Part shown: positions 29,777-38,455 of the stretch, piece by piece
Layout: each line of letters opens with the position of its first letter
Position numbering within the stretch: position 1 is the stretch's first letter
Position numbers and translations under genes: made by a program
Notes under the pieces: model-generated
The model's input: the letters and a program-made list of their open reading frames with translations, nothing else
Database searches by the model: none
What the model was told of the DNA's origin: nothing
NCBI GenBank assembly: GCA_020725625.1
Contig: DYET01000133.1
Span: forward strand, 1-52,509
Reading direction: 5' to 3'
Length of the DNA: 52,509 nt
Source: Desulfovirgula sp.
Lineage (GTDB): Bacteria; Bacillota; Desulfotomaculia; Desulfotomaculales; Desulfocucumaceae

Positions 29777-32317
29777 CTACAGTTTTCTGATCACGATATT
29801 CGCCACCCCAACATTGCCGGCCTCATCCTTTACCCTGACGGTAATCACGTTTGTACCGGGGGTGCTTATGGGAACGGTTATTATCCCGTCTCCCGGTAAC
29901 GCCTGATAGGGGCCGCCGTTGACGCTGCAGGTCAGTGAAGAACTCCTGTTGTCAGAGGCCGACACGATCATGTACATTGAGTTTCCGCTGGTTGCCAGCG
30001 CCCCGGAGAGGGTTCTGACGCTTACCACAGGTGACGTGGTATCGGCTGAAACCGAGTTGTTTATCGAGGTAACCATATTATTAATGGAATTAACCGCGGA
30101 AGAAACGGAGTCAACCTTCGAGTCGATGGCCGGAAGCTGCGTGTTCCTCATGTAACCGGCTATATCGCCCACGCTCTCCGTGATTCCCCCGTATTTCCCG
30201 GTGTAATAGGAGCGCTCGGCCGCCTCCCGGGCGCTGCCGGCGGCCAGGATGGAATTCGTCGCCGCGGACTGGGCGGCCGCCTTTGCCTCATCGGAGCTTG
30301 TTCTGGCGCCTATAGCCTCCTGCCTGGCAGCCTCGGCCTTCTGGTGCGAGGCCTGGGATTCATTGTAGATCTGGGTCAGGGTGGCGCCGAGCCAGAAGCT
30401 GACCGAAAATGTTGTGCTATTGCCCACGCCGTCCACTACCTGGGCGTAGACGGTTTTCTCACCCTCACCCGGGCTGGTGGTCCACGTCCTGGATACTGCG
30501 AAGCTCTCCCAATTGGACCAGGACGCGTTGTCATTGGAAAACCGCATCAGGTGCAGGCCGGACCCGGTGTCGGTAACAGCCGACAGATTGAGTGAAACAG
30601 CCGCTGGCGCCGTTGCGCCCTCGGGAACCGATACCGAAATGGTCCCCGTGGGCGCAGCGGAATCCGTGGCGCCGGGAAGAACCAGATACACCGGGGTTTC
30701 CGTTGTCTCCATCCACGGGTTGTACGCTGAGATTTTGAAATAAAAACCCGTCACGCTGTCATGGCCGGTGCCCACTGTGCTCCTGTACAGCCGCACGGCC
30801 GTGTCCTCAAAGTCCAGGCCCGTCCCGTCCCAGCGGAAGGGGTCCGAACTGAGCGAGTTGTTTTCCGGCAGGTTGGCCGGGAATGGAAACACCAGTCCGG
30901 TGCGGCTGTCCCAGGAGGTTACATTTCCGATATCCCTGAGCCGGTATGCATTTCCGTCGAAAATCTGCAGCCTGTACCCGCCCGCGCCGGCCAGTCCCGG
31001 CCACGACAGCACGAACCAGGAACGGCCCCTGGAAGAGTCCCAGGCCCTTATACCTGTTGAATTGCTCACAGCCGGCGCCGAGGTAATGGCCGGGACCGGA
31101 CCATACGTGTTTAAATAATTGGTTGTCCAGGGATTCAAAGGGTGGCACCTGAAATCCCACCTTATTCTGAACCAGTAATTATTAACCTCCGGTGATATAC
31201 TGCTGGCGTCTCCGTTGATCATGCTGCAGAGATCCGAAAAGTTGTAACCATCTTTGCTGTACTGGAGCCCGGCATACCCCACCGGCCTGCCGTCGAAGGT
31301 TCCGTTCAGTTTTAGCCGGCCGGTCGCTCCTCCCGGATTCGGGGTCATGGCAAATGAAGAAAGGCTGTAACTGTACCTGGAGGGTACTGGCCAGGTCCAG
31401 CAGCCTTCGGCACAGTCGTAGCCGCTGTTCATCGCGTAAATGCTGCCGTCACCCAGTAATACGGAATCATACATCTGATAGCCGTACCTGTTGTTTTGAT
31501 CGAATATCTTTCCGTCAACCGTAAGGCATGCTGTCCCCGGGCCGTTAACGCCGCTCAGATATACCCAGTTGCTGCCGTCGTACTGGTACAGGCCGCCCGA
31601 AGTAATGGCGCACATTTTCCTGGTGGCGGGATTGACCAGCAGTTTATAAATGGTAGGGCCCCCTGATATCGTCCCCCTGCCTGTCCAGGATGAACCATTC
31701 CAGACGGCGGTTTGTCCCCCGGTCCCGCCCGCCCAGTAGTTGTTGTCGTAATCGGCGCCAAAGGCGCTTATTTCCCAGCCCGGCGCAGCTTTATACTCAA
31801 ACCAGGATCCGTTCCACCTGTATACTCCGTTGTAACTTCCCGTACCGGCCATCCACATGGACCCGTCGGCCGGGGAGATACCCAGCGCCCTTAACACACC
31901 CTGGTTATCCAACACCCTTGAAAGGGTTGAACCGTCATATTTATATAGCGCACTCCAGTAGTAACCGTTTTGACTGGCGTTCACGGCAATCCAGTGGATG
32001 TTGTTGGCGTCGATCGCATAGCCGCCGACAGTGGTATATGCTCCGTGACCGCCTATTGAATCTGTGCCTGCTATCCACGTAAGCCCTGAACTTCCACTGC
32101 TATAATGCAAGTTCAGCCTGGTACTCTCCGGATTGCAGTAATGTAAATAGGAGGCCCAGTAGATCTTCCCGGACCTGTCCACAGCGAATTTTCCCCACTC
32201 GGTGCCGCCCCCGGAATAGGTTGCAACTGAGTATGCCTCGCTCCGCCCGGTATGCGTGAACACCGCGAGGCATATCACCACCAGAGTCACATAAAACCTG
32301 ATCCACTTCAGGAACAT
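29777..32317 (-). CDS. Large exported protein: propeller head, helical stalk, shared C-terminal domain
   Basis: About 846 residues with a signal peptide (YVTLVVICLAVFTHTGRSEA). Residues 30-330 hold WNGS-type propeller repeats (GVYRWNGSWFEYK, GQTAVWNGSSWTG, GLYQYDGSNWVYL). Ig-like domains follow. An alanine/serine-rich coiled stalk covers about 650-750 (SHQKAEAARQEAIGARTSSD), and the C-terminal domain ends VRVKDEAGNVGVANIVIRKL. The head-stalk-tail layout resembles fibre or adhesin proteins. GGGGG precedes ATG 32317; the frame extends to a GTG at 32326. It follows the lipoprotein gene in the same transcript. Confidence 0.75.
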   Translation of the reverse strand: MFLKWIRFYVTLVVICLAVFTHTGRSEAYSVATYSGGGTEWGKFAVDRSGKIYWASYLHYCNPESTRLNLHYSSGSSGLTWIAGTDSIGGHGAYTTVGGYAIDANNIHWIAVNASQNGYYWSALYKYDGSTLSRVLDNQGVLRALGISPADGSMWMAGTGSYNGVYRWNGSWFEYKAAPGWEISAFGADYDNNYWAGGTGGQTAVWNGSSWTGRGTISGGPTIYKLLVNPATRKMCAITSGGLYQYDGSNWVYLSGVNGPGTACLTVDGKIFDQNNRYGYQMYDSVLLGDGSIYAMNSGYDCAEGCWTWPVPSRYSYSLSSFAMTPNPGGATGRLKLNGTFDGRPVGYAGLQYSKDGYNFSDLCSMINGDASSISPEVNNYWFRIRWDFRCHPLNPWTTNYLNTYGPVPAITSAPAVSNSTGIRAWDSSRGRSWFVLSWPGLAGAGGYRLQIFDGNAYRLRDIGNVTSWDSRTGLVFPFPANLPENNSLSSDPFRWDGTGLDFEDTAVRLYRSTVGTGHDSVTGFYFKISAYNPWMETTETPVYLVLPGATDSAAPTGTISVSVPEGATAPAAVSLNLSAVTDTGSGLHLMRFSNDNASWSNWESFAVSRTWTTSPGEGEKTVYAQVVDGVGNSTTFSVSFWLGATLTQIYNESQASHQKAEAARQEAIGARTSSDEAKAAAQSAATNSILAAGSAREAAERSYYTGKYGGITESVGDIAGYMRNTQLPAIDSKVDSVSSAVNSINNMVTSINNSVSADTTSPVVSVRTLSGALATSGNSMYMIVSASDNRSSSLTCSVNGGPYQALPGDGIITVPISTPGTNVITVRVKDEAGNVGVANIVIRKL

Positions 32318-32332
32318 ATATATCACATCCCC

Positions 32333-33094
32333 CTAAATCCCGGTTATGTCCAGCCGGCAAATCTTCCAGGTCCCGTTAACGCCAAGCACTTCAACCAGCG
32401 CCTCCATGGGATACGCCCTGCCATCCCTGACCGATTCATAGTTCACCAGGGCCACGGCATACCCGTCGGAGATTCCCATGCACTGCACGGCCATGACCCT
32501 GGCTGAAATCTTCTCCTGTTCTTTTACCGGTCCGGGATCAACCGGCAAAAGTTTTGCCCTGTGTGATTCCCGCAGCAGCCTGCCGGCAAGGTATTCATGG
32601 TCCAGGTTCCGTTTCTGGCTGAGAGGCAGCTCAAGGTAGGTTGTGATGGTTTCCGCCGCCTTCAGTGGCAGTTCTCCCGGCTTCAGATCCCCGTGATGGT
32701 ACTCACCCGGGGTGGTCTTATATATCTTCCAGTGGTGGCCGGTTTTTTTCAGCCGGAAGCCATACGCCAGACGGTCAAACCCGTTGTCTGTCTTTCTGGT
32801 GAAGTCCACGGAAACCTCCACGATGTCCTTGCAGACCGGGATTGCTTTCATGTTTCTGGCTATTATTTTTTCTCCCGGCCCAACTCTTGTGGAGTTGGCC
32901 CTGGCCTCGGCCAGGGCCTCCCCGGACAGGGTTGCAAAGACCTCACTCCAGTTCCCGGCCGCAGCGTTTTCCAGGTATTTTTCCACCACCGGGAAGACCT
33001 CCTGTTCTGACCCTGTCAATACATCACCGGGCTTATTTGAACCGCACCCGGCGAGAATCAGGCAGATGGTCAAAACCACCGCAACTTTCCTCAC
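32333..33094 (-). CDS. Lipoprotein of unknown function
   Basis: About 253 residues. From GTG 33094 (GGGGGTG upstream) it reads MRKVAVVLTICLILAGCGSN, a clean lipoprotein signal with lipobox LAGC. Two NTF2-like or DUF4829-like segments follow (EQEVFPVVEKYLENAAAGNW, SVDFTRKTDNGFDRLAYGFR). The frame extends to 33109. It sits between two surface-protein genes. It is probably anchored in the outer leaflet of the cytoplasmic membrane and supports surface assembly (inference). Confidence 0.75.
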   Translation of the reverse strand: MRKVAVVLTICLILAGCGSNKPGDVLTGSEQEVFPVVEKYLENAAAGNWSEVFATLSGEALAEARANSTRVGPGEKIIARNMKAIPVCKDIVEVSVDFTRKTDNGFDRLAYGFRLKKTGHHWKIYKTTPGEYHHGDLKPGELPLKAAETITTYLELPLSQKRNLDHEYLAGRLLRESHRAKLLPVDPGPVKEQEKISARVMAVQCMGISDGYAVALVNYESVRDGRAYPMEALVEVLGVNGTWKICRLDITGI

Positions 33095-33172
33095 CCAGAA
33101 CACCCCCATAAAAATGAAGGCCGGCTTTTCAACGTACCATTCACCGCCATGGCTGGCGCATGTATACCCAAC

Positions 33173-36049
33173 TCACATTTTCCTGACTACTAAAGATGCA
33201 GATGATATATTTCCTGCTTCATCCCTTACTTTTACGGTTATGGTGTTGGCTCCCTGAATACTTAAAGGAAGGCTTATTTTCCTGTCCGAAGGTAGGGAAT
33301 CATAGGCCCCGCCATTAATGCTGTAAGTAAAAGATGTGCTTATGTTATCATCAACATCCATTACGGCATCGATCAAATCACCTGAGGTGGCCATAGCCCC
33401 TGAGACAGTTTTTAAAGATCTTATCCGCGGGGGTTCATCATCCAATACAATCAGAAGCTCCTTTTCCTCACTGAGCTTTCCACTCCCGTCAATAGCCTGT
33501 ATAGTAACAGAGGTAACCCCTCCCGATTTCGGCAGGGTGATTTTAGGGCTGGGGCTATAGCTCTTCCAGGGACCATAATTGCCGCTGTCAAATGCATAGC
33601 GTATTTTTACAGCACCCGGGAAGTCCAGGTTTAAAGAGGCCCGGGTGCCGGACAGAAAAACGCAAGGCTCCCCCCTGTACTTACCGGCCGGGGCATCGGG
33701 AAGGCTTGCCGTTCCCGGAGTAAGACTCCCGGCAACGGCAAGCCTTGCAAACATCGTCCTGGATGCTACGTTCCCGGCTTCATCCCGGACGTATAGAACA
33801 ACTGTTTTATTCCCGTTCTCAGCCCCCAGGTCCAGGCCGGCCATTTCCTCCGTATAATCTCCCCAGCCACTGGCGGAAAAGAATTGGCCGGAAGCGGCAT
33901 CCCAGATATACGGCGTATCATTGACCTCAATTCTGGTCTTCAAGTCCATCATGGCAGTCCGGTTGTCAGTGGCCCGGATTCTGACGCCAACAAGACGGGT
34001 AACGGCTGTTAAGGTATCAGAAAGCCCGTCCCCTATGAAAAACCCCTCAATTACGGGAAGTTGCTCATCCAGGCCGCCTCCTTCCGACATGGCCGATGAA
34101 ACAATATTGTCAATAAAGATATACCCCAGGGAGGAATCCGGATTCTTGAACCCCACGCGGTAGCTGATGCTTTTACCCACCACCGTTTTGAAGTCCTGCC
34201 AGTTTACCGTCCCCGACAGGTTGCGGTCAAAGGGGTTTGAAGGCGTCCAGGCCAGTTCCCCTTCAGGCCGGCGCTCCACCACAAATCGCATCACCGGCAG
34301 AATACCGCCGGGGTTGTACTTGGACACCCAGTCGGTCAGCCCGACCTCAATAATACCGGTACTGTTCGGCGCAGAGGACTGGGTGGCCCCCCTGATTCTG
34401 ATCCCGTTTACAGTAACAGTCCTGTTCAGCCACCAGTTATCGGTCTTGTAGTTGTTGTTTTCCTTAAACCTTACGGGTCCGGAACTGTAAATGGTCGTTA
34501 CGCCTGAATTGCCCCTTATATCCGCGGTGCTGCAAGGCGCATCCGCTGTTCCGATGTTGCCTGTCAGGGTAGCGTCGGCGTAGACATACAGGTCCCCGGT
34601 GACATTACTGCTGGTAATGGTGACATTGCTGTTGCCGGTTAAACTGAGATTCCCGGAAGTAGACAAACTTGTTATAGCTGAAGTTGACCCGTCGAGGGTT
34701 AGATTACTGGTTACATGCAGTCTGTGTATGTCTTTATTGAAAGAAGACAGTGTTACCGGCTGATTATACACAAAAATCTCCCACTGGTACGCTGCCTGAT
34801 GAGTAAAGGCGTTCTGGGTGATATTTTCATTGAAGGTGTTGGTGTGTACCGTGATATATTCGGTGTCCCTGGACCCCCAGTAGATACTGTGACCTCCTGA
34901 TGTGTACCCTGATATTAACCTGCCCCACCTGACTGTATTATTGGCGCTGATTACGAGCCTTCCGTTATGCTGGGATCCATGCCCCCAGTAACCGGCATAC
35001 CCGCCAAAACCGGAGGTGGAACAGCTGTAGTTGCCCGTGGAGGGTGCGCCTGCACTGCCTCCGGTGGCATAACCACTGTTATCTCCACCCGAACCGTATC
35101 CTCCCGCGGCATAGATTTCCGAACTGTTGTAATAAGCCCTTCCGGGGCCGCCGTTGCCCCCTCCGTAGGAACCTGCTATTACACCATGGTTTTCCAGTGT
35201 ATTCGCATATATGTATAAATTGCCTCCCTGACCTCCGCTGCCCAGTCCTTCTCCCCAGGTGTCATAGCAGGCGGCGCTGCCGCCCCCGCCGTTGCCCGGC
35301 CTTATTTCCCCCCTGTTGACCAGGCTTCGGGCGTATAATGTAACACCGGCGCCGTTGCCCCCGTGGGCGGGGTCACCCCACCTGGGCCCGGCCCCACCCC
35401 CGCCCCATCCCCCCAGTATTGCCCCGTGCTCTCCGGTTGTGCCGTTGGGGGCGACATTTATTGTGCCTGCAAGGATAATGACATTTCCCGGAGCAGACTC
35501 GCCGTCCTGTCCCCCGCTGGTACCTGCTGCGCCGTGCCTGGTTAAAATTGCGCCTTCGACGATAAGGTTCTGCTGGACCTTAAAATGCACTGGCTGACTA
35601 TTATTTGTTTTTAACATTACCCCGGGCCCAACAACCAGGCTCCTGAAGTTTGGCATTACCCCGCTGCCGGGAACCGAGTTTGACGGTGAGTATGTTTTAT
35701 TGAAAGGAAGGTGGGTGGTTATACTTTCCATACAGAAGACTCTGTATACTTTATCGCTTCTCTGGTCCAGCGGCCTTCCGTCCAGTTCCATAATATTTTT
35801 ACGAATTATTTCTGTTGCTGTGGTTGTTGACTTGACAACCCCGTTCACAATCATCTCAGCTACATTGGGATCTCCAGGTCTCAATCTGAATTCCACATCT
35901 CCGTCGGCACCATTACCCGTATCAAAGGAATGAGTTGACTGGCCAACTGTAAAACTAACCATTTCGGCAGACGCCACTGTAGTGGTTCCGAACCAAAAAA
36001 ACCCAGCCAGTAACAGATTAATCAATATATTAGCGGCTTTGCTCTTCAT
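33173..36049 (-). CDS. Large exported glycine-rich / beta-helix surface protein with shared C-terminal domain
   Basis: About 958 residues with a signal peptide (LINLLLAGFFWFGTTTVASA). Residues 150-390 are glycine-rich with strand repeats (GGWGGGGAGPRWGDPAHGGN, GGQGGNLYIYANTLENHGVI). Residues 425-520 form a right-handed beta-helix-like region (LTLDGSTSAITSLSTSGNLS). Two or three Ig-like domains follow, including YVRDEAGNVASRTMFARL, and the final domain ends VKVRDEAGNISSASLVVRKM. GAGGAGGTTATTT precedes ATG 36049. Probably a filamentous or layer-forming surface protein. Confidence 0.78.
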   Translation of the reverse strand: MKSKAANILINLLLAGFFWFGTTTVASAEMVSFTVGQSTHSFDTGNGADGDVEFRLRPGDPNVAEMIVNGVVKSTTTATEIIRKNIMELDGRPLDQRSDKVYRVFCMESITTHLPFNKTYSPSNSVPGSGVMPNFRSLVVGPGVMLKTNNSQPVHFKVQQNLIVEGAILTRHGAAGTSGGQDGESAPGNVIILAGTINVAPNGTTGEHGAILGGWGGGGAGPRWGDPAHGGNGAGVTLYARSLVNRGEIRPGNGGGGSAACYDTWGEGLGSGGQGGNLYIYANTLENHGVIAGSYGGGNGGPGRAYYNSSEIYAAGGYGSGGDNSGYATGGSAGAPSTGNYSCSTSGFGGYAGYWGHGSQHNGRLVISANNTVRWGRLISGYTSGGHSIYWGSRDTEYITVHTNTFNENITQNAFTHQAAYQWEIFVYNQPVTLSSFNKDIHRLHVTSNLTLDGSTSAITSLSTSGNLSLTGNSNVTITSSNVTGDLYVYADATLTGNIGTADAPCSTADIRGNSGVTTIYSSGPVRFKENNNYKTDNWWLNRTVTVNGIRIRGATQSSAPNSTGIIEVGLTDWVSKYNPGGILPVMRFVVERRPEGELAWTPSNPFDRNLSGTVNWQDFKTVVGKSISYRVGFKNPDSSLGYIFIDNIVSSAMSEGGGLDEQLPVIEGFFIGDGLSDTLTAVTRLVGVRIRATDNRTAMMDLKTRIEVNDTPYIWDAASGQFFSASGWGDYTEEMAGLDLGAENGNKTVVLYVRDEAGNVASRTMFARLAVAGSLTPGTASLPDAPAGKYRGEPCVFLSGTRASLNLDFPGAVKIRYAFDSGNYGPWKSYSPSPKITLPKSGGVTSVTIQAIDGSGKLSEEKELLIVLDDEPPRIRSLKTVSGAMATSGDLIDAVMDVDDNISTSFTYSINGGAYDSLPSDRKISLPLSIQGANTITVKVRDEAGNISSASLVVRKM

Positions 36050-36094
36050 AAATAACCTCCTCGAAAACAACCGCGGATACCTGGCTTAAATTAC

Positions 36095-36631
36095 TCATAT
36101 CCGGTCAATGGGCCTACCGATCAATTCCGGACCGGCGGTGACATGACAGTACATGGTGGTCTCTTCTGGACCCCCGGCCATCCGGGTAAACACTCTACTC
36201 TTAACCGGAAAGCTGATTATGGCCACCACGGCCGTCCTGTCCAGCGTTTCAGTATAGCCCCCGTAGGTATATGTAAAGGGTACATCTCCCGGGTTGACCA
36301 CTTTAAAACAGATAACCTGAACTGCCCCCGAGCTCAGAATAGAACCGGACTGTGGAACGAGGGTGTCGTCCAGCACCAGATTGACCTTCAAAACTTCATA
36401 AAATGCCTGGGCAGCCCTGGCCTCATCAATGACCAGGTTGGAATCTTTAAGTTCATCCCAGTTCAATTGGCCCGCAGCGCTCCTGCAGGCAAGGTTGAGC
36501 TTGTGTTTTACGGCCACCTTCAGGCAGTAATGCATAGCAACGTCGGTCACCAGTGCTCCAACAGCAAAAAAACAAATAATCATAAAGAGAGCCAGTACGG
36601 AAACAGACCCCCGCTGATCTTTATAAACCAT
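36095..36631 (-). CDS. TadG/TadE-like pseudopilin
   Basis: 178 residues. QRGSVSVLALFMIICFFAVG, then ALVTDVAMHYCLKV, is the usual N-terminal helix of TadE/TadG-type proteins (GS followed by a long hydrophobic helix). The rest is a strand-rich extracellular part. GAGG lies about 12 bases before ATG 36631. It is separated from the Tad genes above 37,550 only by the plus-strand HEPN/MNT pair, so it was probably part of the same operon. Confidence 0.7.
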   Translation of the reverse strand: MVYKDQRGSVSVLALFMIICFFAVGALVTDVAMHYCLKVAVKHKLNLACRSAAGQLNWDELKDSNLVIDEARAAQAFYEVLKVNLVLDDTLVPQSGSILSSGAVQVICFKVVNPGDVPFTYTYGGYTETLDRTAVVAIISFPVKSRVFTRMAGGPEETTMYCHVTAGPELIGRPIDRI

Positions 36632-36701
36632 TTGATTGAAGACCTCATAAAAAAATTAATTATGGTAGTGCCAGCAAAGCTCAAGATTTAGGTGCTAAGG
36701 T

Positions 36702-37090
36702 ATGAAGCAAAAAACTCAAAACTGGCTTGACCTTGCTGGCGGCGATTTCAGAGTAGCCCGGTATCTGTTTAATAAGAAAGAATATTTACACTGCCTTTTC
36801 TTCTGTCAGCAGGCTATTGAAAAAGCTCTAAAGGCCGTCTATCATGAAAAGTACAATAAGACGCCCCCCAGAAAACATGATCTTGAGATCCTGGCTGATG
36901 CGGCGGGTGTATTATCTCAGCTAGATGAAGGTCAGCTTGACTTTTTAGATACCCTTTCCCTTTATTACATAGAGTCAAGGTATGCCGAGGACAGGGAAGC
37001 ACTGGCAAAGAACTGTACCGGGCGGTTACTAAGGCCGCACTCGAACAAACGGAGGAGATTTTCAAATGGCTAAAAAGCATTTTGAAGTGA
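36702..37090 (+). pseudogene. HEPN-domain toxin, C-terminus frameshifted
   Basis: The frame from ATG 36702 is a HEPN protein: WLDLAGGDFRVARYLFNKKE, CLFFCQQAIEKALKAVYHEK, then RKHDLEILADAAG and ESRYAEDREALAKNCT. After that it shifts into RLLRPHSNKRRRFSNG and stops at 37073. One missing base near 37018 would restore RAVTKAALEQTEEIFKWLKS and a stop at 37088-37090. HEPN proteins are RNases or AMP acceptors paired with MNT enzymes, as here. The corrected gene overlaps the MNT start by 25 bases. Confidence 0.78.
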
Positions 37091-37392
37091 GTATAAAGAA
37101 ATACCTGGAGGCCATAAAGGGAAAAAACATCCGGGTTAAAAAGGCCATCCTATACGGTTCCCTAGCCGCCGGCACCAGCAACGAGGACAGTGACATTGAC
37201 CTGGCGATCGTCTCTCCGGATTTTGGACGTGACCGGTTTAAAGAATCCCTGATGCTTAAAAAACTTACCCGGGGGATTGATCTGGATATATCCCCGAGGC
37301 CGTATTCTGTTGAACAGTACCAGAAGGCCCGGCAGGGTGACTTTTTATTTGATGAAATTATCCAGAAGGGAAAAACTGTTTACGAAGAATAG
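37066..37392 (+). CDS. MNT-type nucleotidyltransferase antitoxin
   Basis: 108 residues with the nucleotidyltransferase signature AILYGSLAAGTSNEDSDIDL (GS, then DxD at residues 42-44) and a third acid in GIDLDISPRP. In HEPN/MNT systems the MNT enzyme adenylylates and silences the HEPN toxin. GGAGGAGATTTTCAA precedes ATG 37066. The pair is on the plus strand and interrupts a minus-strand Tad operon, which suggests insertion. Confidence 0.88.
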   Translation: MAKKHFEVSIKKYLEAIKGKNIRVKKAILYGSLAAGTSNEDSDIDLAIVSPDFGRDRFKESLMLKKLTRGIDLDISPRPYSVEQYQKARQGDFLFDEIIQKGKTVYEE

Positions 37393-37417
37393 ATAATTGT
37401 AATACGACGAACTTCGG

Positions 37418-37449
37418 AAAGACTTCGGAAAACCTTTTCCGAAGTCTTT
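37418..37449. terminator. 15-bp bidirectional terminator
   Basis: AAAGACTTCGGAAAA (37418-37432) pairs perfectly with TTTTCCGAAGTCTTT (37435-37449). It lies between the convergent MNT and TadE genes and has T-rich arms on both strands. Confidence 0.75.
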
Positions 37450-37552
37450 AAAGGATCTATGGTAGTAGGTGATAACCTGCTTTGCATGGACCGTAATCCG
37501 AAGATTCGTTCAACTTAGGTTTCCTCCGTCCTTCCTTTTCCAGGACACCCCT

Positions 37553-38038
37553 TCATTCCAAAAACACCTCGCTGGGAACAGATGCGTTGACCTTAATCCG
37601 TAGACGGTCTTCACTCACAACGAATCTGGATAGGCTGTCAATGACAAAAAATTTGAAGTGCCAGGGGTAATTGATGTTGACGTTGATGTACGATCCCCTC
37701 TGCACCGGCGTGTTCCTGTCGGTGCCGTAAATATACACGGTACCATCGGCCGGTGTGGCCGGCGGATCGGCGCCCGTGACGTCATAGGCATACCCCTGGC
37801 TGTTCACTGTCCAGTCATCGATATTTTGGGCCAGCCTGAGCCTGATCTCGTCGGTGAACTGACCCTTTGTGGCGGCCACCGCCGCCGTGCTGCAGGTGTA
37901 GAAATTCAGCACGGTCCAGTTATACATCAGAAAACCCATTTCAACGATAAAGATAAAAAGCATGAATAGAAGGGGGATGACGAAGAGCGACTCGACAAAG
38001 GCCTGCCCCCTTCTATTCCGGTGAAGCCTGATCAGCAT
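37553..38038 (-). CDS. TadE-like pseudopilin
   Basis: 161 residues: RRGQAFVESLFVIPLLFMLF, followed by a long hydrophobic helix, with the GQ-x-x-x-E pattern of TadE. The remainder is a strand-rich exported part. TadE proteins are minor pseudopilins of the Flp/Tad pilus. It is the last gene of the Tad run before the HEPN/MNT island. Confidence 0.82.
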   Translation of the reverse strand: MLIRLHRNRRGQAFVESLFVIPLLFMLFIFIVEMGFLMYNWTVLNFYTCSTAAVAATKGQFTDEIRLRLAQNIDDWTVNSQGYAYDVTGADPPATPADGTVYIYGTDRNTPVQRGSYINVNINYPWHFKFFVIDSLSRFVVSEDRLRIKVNASVPSEVFLE

Positions 38039-38215
38039 TTATACTCCCACCTGTTCAACCTCTGTCTTTATGTCCTGGACCTTACCGCCCAGGGTGGATC
38101 CCAGGGACAACATGTAGGGCGCCACCGCCATGGCCACCCCGATGATCAGCAGGGCCATTTCGACGTACACGCTTCCCCCCTGGTTGGAGTGCAGCTTCCG
38201 AATAAATTTCCGCAC
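38039..38215 (-). CDS. Flp-like small pilin
   Basis: About 58 residues. NQGG/SVYVEMALLIIGVAMA shows a prepilin-like site with glutamate at +5, followed by a hydrophobic helix and a short tail with GGKVQDIKTEV, close to the Flp tail GSKVQDV. GTG 38215 has GGGGGTG at about five bases; the frame extends to 38233. It is paired with a similar gene just upstream. Confidence 0.72.
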   Translation of the reverse strand: MRKFIRKLHSNQGGSVYVEMALLIIGVAMAVAPYMLSLGSTLGGKVQDIKTEVEQVGV

Positions 38216-38233
38216 TACGAACACCCCCGCCAC

Positions 38234-38440
38234 TCAAGGTGTGAGATCGGGAACGGTGACGGCCTGGATCTCCTGGGAGATGGAGTTGTACTTGGGCACT
38301 ATGGCATTGTTTGAAAGCCCGCTGGCCGCCCCGTACACCGTCAGGGCCACCCCGATCAGTACCAGGGCCATTTCCACCATGTAGCTCCCGCTCTGGTTCC
38401 CGTGAATCCCCTCCAGAATCCTCTTAACCTTTTTGAACAT
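38234..38440 (-). CDS. Flp-like small pilin
   Basis: Sixty-eight residues. NQSG/SYMVEMALVLIGVALT has the glutamate at +5 after a cleavable glycine, then a hydrophobic helix and a short polar tail. AGGAGGGGCAAACAA precedes ATG 38440. It is a paralogue of the gene at 38039; the two may form a mixed filament. Confidence 0.75.
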   Translation of the reverse strand: MFKKVKRILEGIHGNQSGSYMVEMALVLIGVALTVYGAASGLSNNAIVPKYNSISQEIQAVTVPDLTP

Positions 38441-38455
38441 TTGTTTGCCCCTCCT

